Numbered from the stretch's first letter, positions 31,985 through 46,400 are shown. The stretch: DNA of 64,000 nucleotides from Catonia carolina (GCA_035578175.1 JAQMRL010000011.1:62001-126000); one strand, 5' to 3'. Numbers and translations: made by a program. Notes: generated from the sequence alone by a model not told the origin.

Positions 31985-32858
31985 CAACTATCACCTCGTT
32001 TTACGAATGAACCGCCTCCTGTACCGTCGCCGTCTTGTGTTGCGGGTGCGCGCTTGTGTTACGGGTCGCTTTATTTAACCTTCGCTTGCCGACCGTGAAC
32101 ACGTACGGGAGCGGAAAGTATTGTTTTCGTGTCGACTTTTCGAAATCTCTTTTTTAGCTATTCTAGAAGAGTGGCCGGCACAAAAACTAGCCTATGTTGT
32201 TGAGAATTGAAAAAGAAAAGGAATGGTGGCGTTTCCAGCTCGATCGGACCAACCGTTACCGAGATATAGGCGAAGAACTGTTTCGCTAAAAGGAACGCTT
32301 GGAACATTGAGCATTTAAGCGATTTGACGAATATCTTGTGAACCAAGCGTCGTACAAAAAAACGACCGAAACAAAAGTTGTAGCTCTTTTGATTCTCTAC
32401 AACTCGCTTATGTGACTTTTACTCCACGAGCCCTATTTAAGCCGAAATCTCGAAAAATATAGCTAAAATCGCTGTTTAAGCTATTTCCGGGCTAGCTAGC
32501 TCGGTTTTGACCGGCCCGTCGTGGAGACAACGGCCGATTAATGTATGTGAAAATTCATCGGAATCGCGAAAAGACGCTCCGTAACCGAGATATCGGCGAA
32601 AAACTGTCACGCACTAAGGAACGCTCGGTACATAAAATCGATTACGCCAAACTGTAGGTCTTTTGATTGCCTACAAGTTTTGTTTCGTACACTTCTGTCT
32701 CGGAAGCATACCGAGGCCGAAATTTGAAAAAAACTTTTTCGACGGAACTATTTTAGAAGAGTGGCCGGCACAAAAACAGGCCTATGTTGTAGAGAATTAA
32801 AAACTAAAAAGAATGGTGGCGTTTCCAGCTCGATCGGACGGTTGGTTATCGAGAAAAA

Positions 32859-32908
<50 letters not shown>

Positions 32909-33053
32909 TTGACTTGGTGGACTTGGAAAAACAGTGACCTTGAAAAAAACAAAATCGCCGATAACTTGTAAACTAACCGTCGTACAAAAAATATAACAAC
33001 GGGGTAAAAAGTAAACTAAGCGTCGTGCGGGGGTGTGTGCGTGCGTGTCTGAG
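31985..33053. repeat. Target duplication right copy, end of module B, and module C copy 5
   Basis: CAAC at 31985-31988 is the second target duplication. B then resumes at TATCACCTCG and passes into C near 32045. C has the usual internal duplications and a CA tract at about 32861-32904. Confidence 0.9.
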
Positions 33054-33751
33054 TTAGATTAGGTTAGGTTGCGTTCAGGGGGCCTAAAAACGTATAGTTG
33101 TGGTGAAAACTCGTTCTCGAAAAGTCGACGCGACAACAATACTTTCCACTCACGACCACGGAAAAGGCCGGCTTCTACCCCCCCTTGATTTTTTTGGGTT
33201 CAGGAGGTCTACAAACGTATAGATCCGGTGAAAATTAGATTTCGAAAAGTCGACGCGACAACAATACTTTCTACTCACGACCACAGGAAAGGCCGGTTAC
33301 TACCCCCTTGATTTTTTTGGGTTCAGGAGGCCTACAAACGTACATATCCGTTGAAAATTAGATTCCGAAAAGTCGACGCGACAACAATACTTTCCACTCA
33401 CGATCACGGAAAAGACCGGTTACTAACCTCCCCTGTGAATTTTTTGGGTTCAGGAGGCCTACAAACGTATAGATCCGGTGAAAATTAGGTTTCGAAAAGT
33501 CGACGCGACAACAATACTTTCCACTCACGACCACGGAAAAGACTTTTTTTGGGTTCAGGAGGCCTACAAACGTATAGATCCGGTGAAAATTAGGTTTCGA
33601 AAAGTCGACGCGACAACAATACTTTCCACTCACGACCACGGAAAAGGCTTTTTTGGGTTCAGGAAGCCTACAAACGTTCAAATCCGGTGAAAACTGGATT
33701 TAGAAAAGTCGGCACGACAACAATACTTTCCACTCCTAGTGTGTGTGTGTG
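33054..33751. repeat. Spacer module D, copy 5 (6 tandem units)
   Basis: Units begin near 33073, 33199, 33320, 33449, 33554 and 33658. It is the same six-unit arrangement as copies 4 and 6. Confidence 0.9.
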
Positions 33752-34280
33752 TTAGGTTAGGTCAGGTCAGGGTAGGTTAAAAGCACTTTGAGCTTTGTAA
33801 AAGACAAAACAATGACATTCGATATTTTGTCGGCACCGCTAGGTATCTGTCAAGTCGACACGACAACAATACTTGCCACTCCAATGCATATTTATAGTCG
33901 GCGAGGGATGGTTGACAGCCTACGACGGCTCGGTCGGAGGACTGGAAATGTTCGGTTCACTCTGAATAGCAGATACCACTTTTTGTACCCCGTTGGAGCA
34001 GAATTGGAAAAGCGGAAGCGACAACAATACTTTCGCATGTTCGCATAGTAACGGACACCCTACGGCTCGGTCGGAGGACTGGAAATGTTCGGTTCACTCT
34101 GAATAGCAGATACCACTTTTTGTACCCCGTTGGAGCAGAATTGGAATTTTATGAATGAATCGCCTTCTTTACTATATATATATACCTTTGTTACGAATGA
34201 ATCTTCCCTCCTTTACTACCATCACCTCGTTTTACGAATGAACCGCCTCCTGTACCGTCGCCGTCTTGTGTTGCGGGTGC
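33752..34280. repeat. Modules E and B leading into array A5
   Basis: E starts with TTAGG-like pentamers. B has a very short TA tract (about 34173-34184), like the B before A3, and the GTTGCGGGTGC tail. Confidence 0.9.
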
Positions 34281-34675
34281 GCGCTCGGGCCTTGCACTGA
34301 TCATGCCATACGAGAAAAAAAAAAAATTTTTTTTCTTTCCCTTTAGTCCGATCGCGCCGGGACCGCGCCAGTTAGATGCGCCGTTGTAAAATCGCAAAAA
34401 TGCAACTTAGCCAGGCCTTCTAGCTCCTTCCGTTCGGCCGCTACAAGCCAAAAACCGTTTTTTTTTCCGTATGAGATGATTGCTCCCGTATGAAATGTTC
34501 GGTGGCAGGCGGCCTCGCCTAGTAGGGCCTTCTTCGCCGGCCGGGCCCTGCTCATGCCATACGAGCTTTTCGTATGAGATGATCGCTCCCGTATGGAATG
34601 TTCGGTAGCAGGCGGACTCGCCTCGGGCCGAGCGCTCGGGCCTTGCACTGATCATGCCATACGAGAAAAAAAAAA
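34281..34675. repeat. S350 array A5, minimal form (about 1.1 monomers)
   Basis: A single monomer between the two standard junctions. It carries the GGTGGCAGG change that marks monomer 1 of A3 and A4, so this array has lost all internal monomers or represents an unexpanded state. Confidence 0.95.
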
Positions 34676-35190
34676 TACTTGCCACTCCAATGCATATTTA
34701 TAGTCGGCGAGGGATGGTTGACAGCCTACGACGGCTCGGTCGGAGGACTGGAAATGTTCGGTTCACTCTGAATAGCAGATACCACTTTTTGTACCCCGTT
34801 GGAGCAGAATTGGAAAAGCGGAAGCGACAACAATACTTTCGCATGTTCGCATAGTAACGGACAGCCTACGGCTCGGTCGGAGGACTGGAAATGTTCGGTT
34901 CACTCCGAATAGCAGATGCCACTTTTTGTACCCCGTTGGAGCAGAATTGGAATTTTATGAATGAATCGCCTTCTTTACTATATATATATATATATATACC
35001 TTTGTTACGAATGAATCTTCCCTCCTTTACTACCATCACCTCGTTTTATGAATGAATCGCCTTCTTTACTACATATATATATATATATATATATACAATT
35101 TAATGAATGAATCTCCCCTCCTTTACAACTATCACCTCGTTTTACGAATGAACCGCCTCCTGTACCGTCGCCGTCTTGTGTTGCGGGTGC
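34676..35190. repeat. Spacer module B after array A5
   Basis: Complete B with TA tracts at about 34979-34998 and 35071-35095. Private changes CACTCCGAATAGC and AGATGCCAC near 34902-34921. Confidence 0.9.
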
Positions 35191-35999
35191 GCGCTTGTGT
35201 TACGGGTCGCTTTATTTAACCTTCGCTTGCCGACCGTGAACACGTACGGGAGCGGAAAGTATTGTTTTCGTGTCGACTTTTCGAAATCTCTTTTTTAGCT
35301 ATTCTAGAAGAGTGGCCGGCACAAAAACTAGCCTATGTTGTTGAGAATTGAAAAAGAAAAGGAATGGTGGCGTTTCCAGCTCGATCGGACCAACCGTTAC
35401 CGAGATATAGGCGAAGAACTGTTTCGCTAAAAGGAACGCTTGGAACATTGAGCATTTAAGCGATTTGACGAATATCTTGTGAACCAAGCGTCGTACAAAA
35501 AAACGACCGAAACAAAAGTTGTAGCTCTTTTGATTCTCTACAACTCGCTTATGTGACTTTTACTCCACGAGCCCTATTTAAGCCGAAATCTCGAAAAATA
35601 TAGCTAAAATCGCTGTTTAAGCTATTTCCGGGCTAGCTAGCTCGGTTTTGACCGGCCAGTCGTGGAGACAACGGCCGATTAATGTATGTGAAAATTCATC
35701 GGAATCGCGAAAAGACGCTCCGTAACCGAGATATCGGCGAAAAACTGTCACGCACTAAGGAACGCTCGGTACATAAAATCGATTACGCCAAACTGTAGGT
35801 CTTTCGATTGCCTACAAGTTTTGTTTCGTACACTTCTGTCTCGGAAGCATACCGAGGCCGAAATTTGAAAAAAACTTTTTCGACGGAACTATTTTAGAAG
35901 AGTGGCCGGCACAAAAACAGGCCTATGTTGTAGAGAATTAAAAACTCAAAAGAATGGTGGCGTTTCCAGCTCGATCGGACGGTTGGTTATCGAGAAAAA

Positions 36000-36053
<54 letters not shown>

Positions 36054-36199
36054 TTGACTTGGTGGACTTGGAAAAAACAGTGACCTTGAAAAAAACAAAA
36101 TCGCCGATAACTTGTAAACTAACCGTCGTACAAAAAATATAACAACGGGGTAAAAAGTAAACTAAGCGTCGTGCGGGGGTGTGTGCGTGCGTGTCTGAG
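35191..36199. repeat. Spacer module C, copy 6
   Basis: As other copies, with CCGGCCAGTCG near 35654 and AAACTCAAAAG near 35943. CA tract about 36001-36049. Confidence 0.9.
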
Positions 36200-36897
36200 T
36201 TAGATTAGGTTAGGTTGGGTTCAGGGGGCCTAAAAACGTATAGTTGTGGTGAAAACTCGTTCTCGAAAAGTCGACGCGACAACAATACTTTCCACTCACG
36301 ACCACGGAAAAGGCCGGCTACTACCCCCCCTTGATTTTTTTGGGTTCAGGAGGTCTACAAACGTATAGATCCGGTGAAAATTAGATTTCGAAAAGTCGAC
36401 GCGACAACAATACTTTCCACTCACGACCACGGGAAAGGCCGGTTACTACCCCCTTGATTTTTTTGGGTTTAGGAGGCCTACAAACGTACATATCCGTTGA
36501 AAATTAGATTCCGAAAAGTCGACGCGACAACAATACTTTCCACTCACGATCACGGAAAAGACCGGTTACTAACCCCCCCTGTGAATTTTATGGGTTCAGG
36601 AGGCCTACAAACGTATAGATCCGGTGAAAATTAGGTTTCGAAAAGTCGACGCGACAACAATACTTTCCACTCACGACCACGGAAAAGACTTTTTTTGGGT
36701 TCAGGAGGCCTACAAACGTATAGATCCGGTGAAAATTAGGTTTCGAAAAGTCGACGCGACAACAATACTTTCCACTCACGACCACGGAAAAGGCTTTTTT
36801 GGGTTCAGGAAGCCTACAAACGTTCAAATCCGGTGAAAACTGGATTTAGAAAAGTCGGCACGACAACAATACTTTCCACTCCTAGTGTGTGTGTGTG
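36200..36897. repeat. Spacer module D, copy 6 (6 tandem units)
   Basis: Units begin near 36218, 36344, 36467, 36596, 36703 and 36806. One unit start is changed to GTTTAGGAGG. Confidence 0.9.
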
Positions 36898-37323
36898 TTA
36901 GGTTAGGTCAGGTCAGGGTAGGTTAAAAGCACTTTGAGCTTTGTAAAAGACAAAACAATGACATTCGATATTTTGTCGGCACCGCTAGGTATCTGTCAAG
37001 TCGACACGACAACAATACTTGCCACTCCAATGCATATTTATAGTCGGCGAGGGATGGTTGACAGCCTACGACGGCTCGGTCGGAGGACTGGAAATGTTCG
37101 GTTCACTCTGAATAGCAGATACCACTTTTTGTACCCCGTTGGAGCAGAATTGGAAAAGCGGAAGCGACAACAATACTTTCGCATGTTCGCATAGTAACGG
37201 ACAGCCTACGGCTCGGTCGGAGGACTGGAAATGTTCGGTTCACTCTGAATAGCAGATACCACTTTTTGTACCCCGTTGGAGCAGAATTGGAATTTTATGA
37301 ATGAATCGCCTTCTTTACTATAT

Positions 37324-37377
<54 letters not shown>

Positions 37378-37468
37378 TACGAATGAATCTTCCCTCCTTT
37401 ACTACCATCACCTCGTTTTACGAATGAACAGCCTCCTGTACCGTCGCCGTCTTGTGTTGCCGGTGCGC
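36898..37468. repeat. Modules E and B leading into array A6
   Basis: E with TTAGG-like start, then B with an interrupted TA tract (about 37319-37371, containing a TAAATA break). Tail variant GTTGCCGGTGC as before A3 and A4. Confidence 0.9.
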
Positions 37469-40400
37469 GCTCGGGCCTTGCACTGATCATGCCATACGAG
37501 AAAAAAAAAAAATTTTTTTTCTTTCCCTTTAGTCCGATCGCGCCGGGACCGCGCCAGTAAGATTCGCCGTTGTAAAATCGCAAAAATGCAACTTAGCCAG
37601 GCCTTCCAGCTCCTTCCGTTCGGCCGCTACAAGCCAAAAACCGTGTTTTTTTCCGTATGAGATGATTCCTCCCGTATGAAATGTTCGGTAGCAGGCGGCC
37701 TCGCCTAGTAGGGCCTTCTTCGCCGGCCGGGCCCTGCTCATGCCATACGAGCTTTTCGTATGAGATGATCGCTCCCGTATGGAATGTTCGGTAGCAGGCG
37801 GACTCGCCTCGGGCCGAGCGCTCGGGCCTTGCACTGATCATGCCATACGAGAAAAAAAAAAAATTTTTTTTCTTTCCCTTTAGTCCGATCGCGCCGGGAC
37901 CGCGCCAGTTAGATGCGCCGTTGTAAAATCGCAAAAATGCAACTTAGCCAGGCCTTCTAGCTCCTTCCGTTCGGCCGCTACAAGCCAAAAACCGTTTTTT
38001 TTCCGTATGAGATGATTGCTCCCGTATGAAATGTTCGGTAGCAGGCGGCCTCGCCTAGTAGGGCCTTCTTCGCCGGCAGGGCCCTGCTCATGCCATACGA
38101 GCTTTTCGTATGAGATAATCGCTCCCGTATGGAATGTTCGGTAGCAGGCGGACTCGCCTCGGGCCGAGCGCTCGGGCCTTGCACTGATCATGCCATACGA
38201 GAAAAAAAAAAAATTTTTTTTTTTTCCCTTTAGTCCGATCGCGCCGGGACCGCGCCAGTTAGATGCGCCGTTGTAAAATCGCAAAAATGCAACTTAGCCA
38301 GGCCTTCTAGCTCCTTCCGTTCGGCCGCTACAAGCCAAAAACCGTTTTTTTTCCCGTATGAGATGATTGCTCCCGTATGAAATGTTCGGTAGCAGGCGGC
38401 CTCGCCTAGTAGGGCCTTCTTCGCCGGCCGGGCCCTGCTCATGCCATACGAGCTTTTCGTATGAGATGATCGCTCCCGTATGGAATGTCCGGTAGCAGGC
38501 GGACTCGCCTCGGGCCGAGCGCTCGGGCCTTGCACTGATCATGCCATACGACAAAAAAAAAAAATTTTTTTTCTTTCCCTTTAGTCCGATCGCGCCGGGA
38601 CCGCGCCAGTTAGATGCGCCGTTGTAAAATCGCAAAAATGCAACTTAGCCAGGCCTTCTAGCTCCTTCCGTTCGGCCGCTACAAGCCAAAAACCGTTTTT
38701 TTTTCCGTATGAGATGATTGCTCCCGTATGAAATGTTCGGTAGCAGGCGGCCTCGCCTAGTAGGGCCTTCTTCGCCGGCCGGGCCCTGCTCATGCCATAC
38801 GAGCTTTTCGTATGAGATGATCGCTCCCGTATGGAATGTTCGGTAGCAGGCGGACTCGCCTCGGGCCGAGCGCTCGGGCCTTGCACTGATCATGCCATAC
38901 GAGAAAAAAAAAAATTTTTTTTCGTTCCCTTTAGTCCGTACGCGCCGGGACCGCGCCAGTTAGAAGCGCCGTTGTAAAATCGCAAAAATGCAACTTAGCC
39001 AGGCCTTCTAGCTCCTTCCGTTCGGCCGCTACAAGTCAAAAACCGTTTTTTTTCCCGTATGAGATGATTGCTCCCGTATGAAATGTTCGGTAGCAGGCGG
39101 CCTCGCCTAGTAGGGCCTTCTTCGCCGGCCGGGCCCTGCTCATGCCATACGAGCTTTTCGTATGAGATGATCGCTCCCGTATGGAATGTTCGGTAGCAGG
39201 CGGACTCGCCTCGGGCCGAGCGCTCGGGCCTTGCACTGATCATGCCATACGAGAAAAAAAAAATTTTTTTCCTTTCCCTTTAGTCCGATCGCGCCGGGAC
39301 CGCGCCAGTTAGATGCGCCGTTGTAAAATCGCAAAAATGCAACTTAGCCAGGCCTTCTAGCTCCTTCCGTTCGGCCGCTACAAGCCAAAAACCGTTTTTT
39401 TTCCCGTATGAGATGATTGCTCCCGTATGAAATGTTCGGTAGCAGGCGGCCTCGCCTAGTAGGGCCTTCTTCGCCGGCCGGGCCCTGCTCATGCCATACG
39501 AGCTTTTCGTATGAGATGATCGCTCCCGTATGGAATGTTCGGTAGCAGGCGGACTCGCCTCGGGCCGAGCGCTCGGGCCTTGCACTGATCATGCCATACG
39601 AGAAAAAAAAAAAATTTTTTTTCTTTCCCTTTAGTCCGATCGCGCCGGGACCGCGCCAGTTAGATGCGCCGTTGTAAAATCGCAAAAATGCAACTTAGCC
39701 AGGCCTTCTAGCTCCTTCCGTTCGGCCGCTACAAGCCAAAAACCGTTTTTTTTCCGAATGAGATGATTGCTCCCGTATGAAATGTTCGGTAGCAGGCGGC
39801 CTCGCCTAGTAGGGCCTTCTTCGCCGGCCGGGCCCTGCTCATGCCATACGAGCTTTTCGTATGAGATGATCGCTCCCGTATGGAATGTTCGGTAGCAGGC
39901 GGACTCGCCTCGGGCCGAGCGCTCGGGCCTTGCACTGATCATGCCATACGAGAAAAAAAAAAATTTTGTTTCTTTCCCTTTAGTCCGATCGCGCCGGGAC
40001 CGCGCCAGTTAGATGCGCCGTTGTAAAATCGCAAAAATGCAACTTAGCCAGGCCTTCTAGTTCCTTCCGTTCGGCCGCTACAAGCCAAAAACCGTTTTTT
40101 TTCCGTATGAGATGATTGCTCCCGTATGAAATGTTCGGTAGCAGGCGGCCTCGCCTAGTAGGGCCTTCTTCGCCGGCCGGGCCCTGCTCATGCCATACGA
40201 GCTTTTCGTATGAGATGATCGCTCCCGTATGGAATGTTCGGTAGCAGGCGGACTCGCCTCGGGCCGAGCGCTCGGGCCTTGCACTGATCATGCCATACGA
40301 GAAAAAAAAAAAATTTTTTTTCTTTCCCTTTAGTCCGATCGCGCCGGGACCGCGCCAGTTAGATGCGCCGTTGTAAAATCGCAAAAATGCAACTTAGCCA

Positions 40401-43400
40401 GGCCTTCTAGCTCGTTCCGTTCGGCCGCTACAAGCCAAAAACCGTTTTTTTTTCCGTATGAGATGATTGCTCTCGTATGAAATGTTCGGTAGCAGGCGGC
40501 CTCGCCTAGTAGGGCCTTCTTCGCCGGCCGGGCCCTGCTCATGCCATACGAGCTTTTCGTATGAGATGATCGCTCCCGTATGGAATGTTCGGTAGCAGGC
40601 GGACTCGCCTCGGGCCGAGCGCTGGGGCCTTGCACTGATCATGCCATACGAGAAAAAAAAAAAATTTTTTTTCTTTCCCTTTAGTCCGATCGCGCCGGGA
40701 CCGCGCCAGTTAGATGCGCCGTTGTAAAATCGCAAAAATGCAACTTAGCCAGGCCTTCTAGCTCCTTCCGTTCGGCCGCTACAAGCCAAAAACCGTTTTT
40801 TTTCCGTATGAGATGATTGCTCCCGTATGAAATGTTCGGTAGCAGGCGGCCTCGCCTAGTAGGGCCTTCTTCGCCGGCCGGGCCCTGCTCATGCCATACG
40901 AGCTTTTCGTATGAGATGATCGCTCCCGTATGGAATGTTCGGTAGCAGGCGGACTCGCCTCGGGCCGAGCGCTCGGGCCGAGCGCTCGGGCCTTGCACTG
41001 ATCATGCCATACGAGAAAAAAAAAAAATTTTTTTTTTTCCCCTTTGGTCCGATCGCGCCGGGACCGCGCCAGTTAGATGCGCCGTTGTAAAATCGCAAAA
41101 ATGCAACTTAGCTAGGCCTTCTAGCTCCTTCCGTTCGGCCGCTACAAGCCAAAAACCGTTTTTTTTTCCCGTATGAGATGATTGCTCCCGTATGAAATGT
41201 TCGGTAGCAGGCGGCCTCGCCTAGTAGGGCCTTCTTCGCCGGCCGGGCCCTGCTCATGCCATACGAGCTTTTCGTATGAGATGATCGCTCCCGTATGGAA
41301 TGTTCGGTAGCAGGCGGACTCGCCTCGGGCCGAGCGCTCGGGCCTTCCACTGATCATGCCATACGAGAAAAAAAAAAAATTTTTTTTCTTTCCCTTTAGT
41401 CCGATCGCGCCGGGACCGCGCCAGTTAGATGCGCCGTTGTAAAATCGCAAAAATGCAACTTAGCCAGGCCTTCTAGCTCCTTCCGTTCGGCCGCTACAAG
41501 CCAAAAACCGTTTTTTTTCCGTATGAGATGATTGCTCCCGTATGAAATGTTCGGTAGCAGGCGGCCTCGCCTAGTAGGGCCTTCTTCGCCGGCCGGGCCC
41601 TGCTCATGCCATACGAGCTTTTCGTATGAGATGATCGCTCCCGTATGGAATGTTCGGTAGCAGGCGGACTCGCCTCGGGCCGAGCGCTCGGGCCTTGCAC
41701 TGATCATGCCATACGAGAAAAAAAAAAATTTTGTTTCTTTCCCTTTAGTCCGATCGCGCCGGGACCGCGCCAGTTAGATGCGCCGTTGTAAAATCGCAAA
41801 AATGCAACTTAGCCAGGCCTTCTAGTTCCTTCCGTTCGGCCGCTACAAGCCAAAAACCGTTTTTTTTTCCGTATGAGATGATTGCTCCCGTATGAAATGT
41901 TCGGTAGCAGGCGGCCTCGCCTAGTAGGGCCTTCTTCGCCGGCCGGGCCCTGCTCATGCCATACGAGCTTTTCGTATGAGATGATCGCTCCCGTATGGAA
42001 TGTTCGGTAGCAGGCGGACTCGCCTCGGGCCGAGCGCTCGGGCCTTGCACTGATCATGCCATACGAGAAAAAAAAAAAATTTTTTTTCTTTCCCTTTAGT
42101 CCGATCGCGCCGGGACCGCGCCAGTTAGATGCGCCGTTGTAAAATCGCAAAAATGCAACTTAGCCAGGCCTTCTAGCTCCTTCCGTTCGGCCGCTACAAG
42201 CCAAAAACCGTTTTTTTTCCGTATGAGATGATTGCTCCCGTATGAAATGTTCGGTAGCAGGCGGCCTCGCCTAGTAGGGCCTTCTTCGCCGGCCGGGCCC
42301 TGCTCATGCCATACGAGCTTTTCGTATGAGATGATCGCTCCCGTATGGAATGTTCGGTAGCAGGCGGACTCGCCTCGGGCCGAGCGCTCGGGCCTTGCAC
42401 TGATCATGCCATACGAGAAAAAAAAAAAATTTTTTTTCTTTCCCTTTAGTCCGATCGCGCCGGGACCGCGCCAGTTAGATGCGCCGTTGTAAAATCGCAA
42501 AAATGCAACTTAGCCAGGCCTTCTAGCTCCTTCCGTTCGGCCGCTACAAGCCAAAAACCGTTTTTTTTCCGTATGAGATGATTGCTCCCGTATGAAATGT
42601 TCGGTAGCAGGCGGCCTCGCCTAGTAGGGCCTTCTTCGCCGGCCGGGCCCTGCTCATGCCATACGAGCTTTTCGTATGAGATGATCGCTCCCGTATGGAA
42701 TGTTCGGTAGCAGGCGGACTCGCCTCGGGCCGAGCGCTCGGGCCTTGCACTGATCATGCCATACGAGAAAAAAAAAATTTTGTTTCTTTCCCTTTAGTCC
42801 GATCGCGCCGGGACCGCGCCAGTTAGATGCGCCGTTGTAAAATCGCAAAAATGCAACTTAGCCAGGCCTTCTAGCTCCTTCCGTTCGGCCGCTACAAGCC
42901 AAAAACCGTTTTTTTTTTCCGTATGAGATGATTGCTCCCGTATGAAATGTTCGGTAGCAGGCGGCCTCGCCTAGTAGGGCCTTCTTCGCCGGCCGGGCCC
43001 TGCTCATGCCATACGAGCTTTTCGTATGAGATGATCGCTCCCGTATGGAATGTTCGGTAGCAGGCGGACTCGCCTCGGGCCGAGCGCTCGGGCCTTGCAC
43101 TGATCATGCCATACGAGAAAAAAAAAAAATTTTTTTTTTTTCCCTTTAGTCCGATCGCGCCGGGACCGCGCCAGTTAGATGCGCCGTTGTAAAATCGCAA
43201 AAATGCAACTTAGCCAGGCCTTCTAGCTCCTTCCGTTCGGCCGCTACAAGCCAAAAACCGTTTTTTTTCCCGTATGAGATGATTGCTCCCGTATGAAATG
43301 TTCGGTAGCAGGCGGCCTCGCCTAGTAGGGCCTTCTTCGCCGGCCGGGCCCTGCTCATGCCATACGAGCTTTTCGTATGAGATGATCGCTCCCGTATGGA

Positions 43401-46400
43401 ATGTTCGGTAGCAGGCGGACTCGCCTCGGGCCGAGCGCTCGGGCCTTGCACTGATCATGCCATACGAGAAAAAAAAAAATTTTTTTTCTTTCCCTTTAGT
43501 CCGATCGCGCCGGGACCGCGCCAGTTAGATGCGCCGTTGTAAAATCGCAAAAATGCAACTTAGCCAGGCCTTCTAGCTTCTTCCGATCGGCCGCTACAAG
43601 CCAAAAACCGTTTTTTTTTTCCGTATGAGATGATTGCTCCCGTATGAAATGTTCGGTAGCAGGCGGCCTCGCCTAGTAGGGCCTTCTTCGCCGGCCGGGC
43701 CCTGCTCATGCCATACGAGCTTTTCGTATGAGATGATCGCTCCCGTATGGAATGTTCGGTAGCAGGCGGACTCGCCTCGGGCCGAGCGCTGGGGCCTTGC
43801 ACTGATCATGCCATACGAGAAAAAAAAAAAATTTTTTTTCTTTCCCTTTAGTCCGATCGCGCCGGGACCGCGCCAGTTAGATGCGCCGTTGTAAAATCGC
43901 AAAAATGCAACTTAGCCAGGCTTTCTAGCTCCTTCCGTTCGGCCGCTACAAGCCAAAAACCGTTTTTTTCCGTATGCGATGATTGCTCCCGTATGAAATG
44001 TTCGGTAGCAGGCGGCCTCGCCTAGTAGGGCCTTCTTCGCCGGCCGGGCCCTGCTCATGCCATACGAGCTTTTCGTATGAGATGATCGCTCCCGTATGGA
44101 ATGTTCGGTAGCAGGCGGACTCGCCTCGGGCCGAGCGCTCGGGCCGAGCGCTCAGGCCTTGCACTGATTATGCCATACGAGAAAAAAAAAAAATTTTTTT
44201 TTTTCCCTTTAGTCCGATCGCGCCGGGACCGCGCCAGTTAGATGCGCCGTTGTAAAATCGCAAAAATGCAACTTAGCCAGGCCTTCTAGCTCCTTCCGTT
44301 CGGCCGCTACAAGCCAAAAACCGTTTTTTTCCCGTATGAGATGATTGCTCCCGTATGAAATGTTCGGTAGCAGGCGGCCTCGCCTAGTAGGGCCTTCTTC
44401 GCCGGCCGGGCCCTGCTCATGCCATACGAGCTTTTCGTATGAGATGATCGCTCCCGTATGGAATGGTCGGTAGCAGGCGGACTCGCCTCGGGCCGAGCGC
44501 TCGGGCCTTGCACTGATCATGCCATACGAGAAAAAAAAAAAATTTTTTTTCTTTCCCTTTAGTCCGATCGCGCCAGGACCGCGCCAGTTAGATGCGCCGT
44601 TGTAAAATCGCAAAAATGCAACTTAGCCAGGCCTTCTAGCTCCTTCCGTTCGGCCGCTACAAGCCAAAAACCGTTTTTTTTCCGTATGAGATGATTGCTC
44701 CCGTATGAAATGTTCGGTAGCAGGCGGCCTCGCCTAGTAGGGCCTTCTTCGCCGGCAGGGCCCTGCTCATGCCATACGAGCTTTTCGTATGAGATAATCG
44801 CTCCCGTATGGAATGTTCGGTAGCAGGCGGACTCGCCTCGGGCCGAGCGCTCGGGCCTTGCACTGATCATGCCATACGAGAAAAAAAAAAAATTTTTTTT
44901 TTTTCCCTTTAGTCCGATCGCGCCGGGACCGCGCCAGTTAGATGCGCCGTTGTAAAATCGCAAAAATGCAACTTAGCCAGGCCTTCTAGCTCCTTCCGTT
45001 CGGCCGCTACAAGCCAAAAACCGTTTTTTTTCCCGTATGAGATGATTGCTCCCGTATGAAATGTTCGGTAGCAGGCGGCCTCGCCTAGTAGGGCCTTCTT
45101 CGCCGGCCGGGCCCTGCTCATGCCATACGAGCTTTTCGTATGAGATGATCGCTCCCGTATGGAATGTTCGGTAGCAGGCGGACTCGCCTCGGGCCGAGCG
45201 CTCGGGCCTTGCACTGATCATGCCATACGAGAAAAAAAAAAATTTTTTTTCTTTCCCTTTAGTCCGATCGCGCCGGGACTGCGCCAGTTAGATGCGCCGT
45301 TGTAAAATCGCAAAAATGCAACTTAGCCAGGCCTTCTAGCTCCTTCCGTTCGGCCGCTACAAGCCAAAAACCGTTTTTTTCCCGTATGAGATGATTGCTC
45401 CCGTATGAAATGTTCGGTAGCAGGCGGCCTCGCCTAGTAGGGCCTTCTTCGCCGGCCGGGCTCTGCTCATGCCATACGAGCTTTTCGTATGAGATGATCG
45501 CTCCCGTATGGAATGTTCGGTAGCAGGCGGACTCGCCTCGGGCCGAGCGCTCGGGCCTTGCACTGATCATGCCATACGAGAAAAAAAAAAATTTTGTTTC
45601 TTTCCCTTTAGTCCGATCGCGCCGGGACCGCGCCAGTTAGATGCGCCGTTGTAAAATCGCAAAAATGCAACTTAGCCAGGCCTTCTAGCTCCTTCCGTTC
45701 GGCCGCTACAAGCCAAAAACCGTTTTTTTCCGTATGAGATGATTGCTCCCGTATAAAATGTTCGGTAGCAGGCGGCCTCGCCTAGTAGGGCCTTCTTCGC
45801 CGGCCGGGCCCTGCTCATGCCATACGAGCTTTTCGTATGAGATAATCGCTCCCGTATGGAATGTTCGGTAGCAGGCGGACTCGCCTCGGGCCGAGCGCTC
45901 GGGCCGAGCGCTCAGGCCTTGCACTGATCATGCCATACGAGTAAAAAAAAAAATTTTTTTTTTTCCCTTTAGTCCGATCGCGCCGGGACCGCGCCAGTTA
46001 GATGCGCCGTTGTAAAATCGCAAAAATGCAACTTAGCCAGGCCTTCTAGCTCCTTCCGTTCGGCCGCTACAAGCCAAAAACCGTTTTTTTTCCCGTATGA
46101 GATGATTGCTCTCGTATGAAATGTTCGGTAGCAGGCGGCCTCGCCTAGTAGGGCCTTCTTCGCCGGCCGGGCCCTGCTCATGCCATACGAGCTTTTCGTA
46201 TGAGATGATCGCTCCCGTATGGAATGTTCGGTAGCAGGCGGACTCGCCTCGGGCCGAGCGCTCGGGCCTTGCACTGATCATGCCATACGAGAAAAAAAAA
46301 AAATTTTTTTTCTTTCCCTTTAGTCCGATCGCGCCAGGACCGCGCCAGTTAGATGCGCCGTTGTAAAATCGCAAAAATGCAACTTAGCCAGGCCTTCTAG

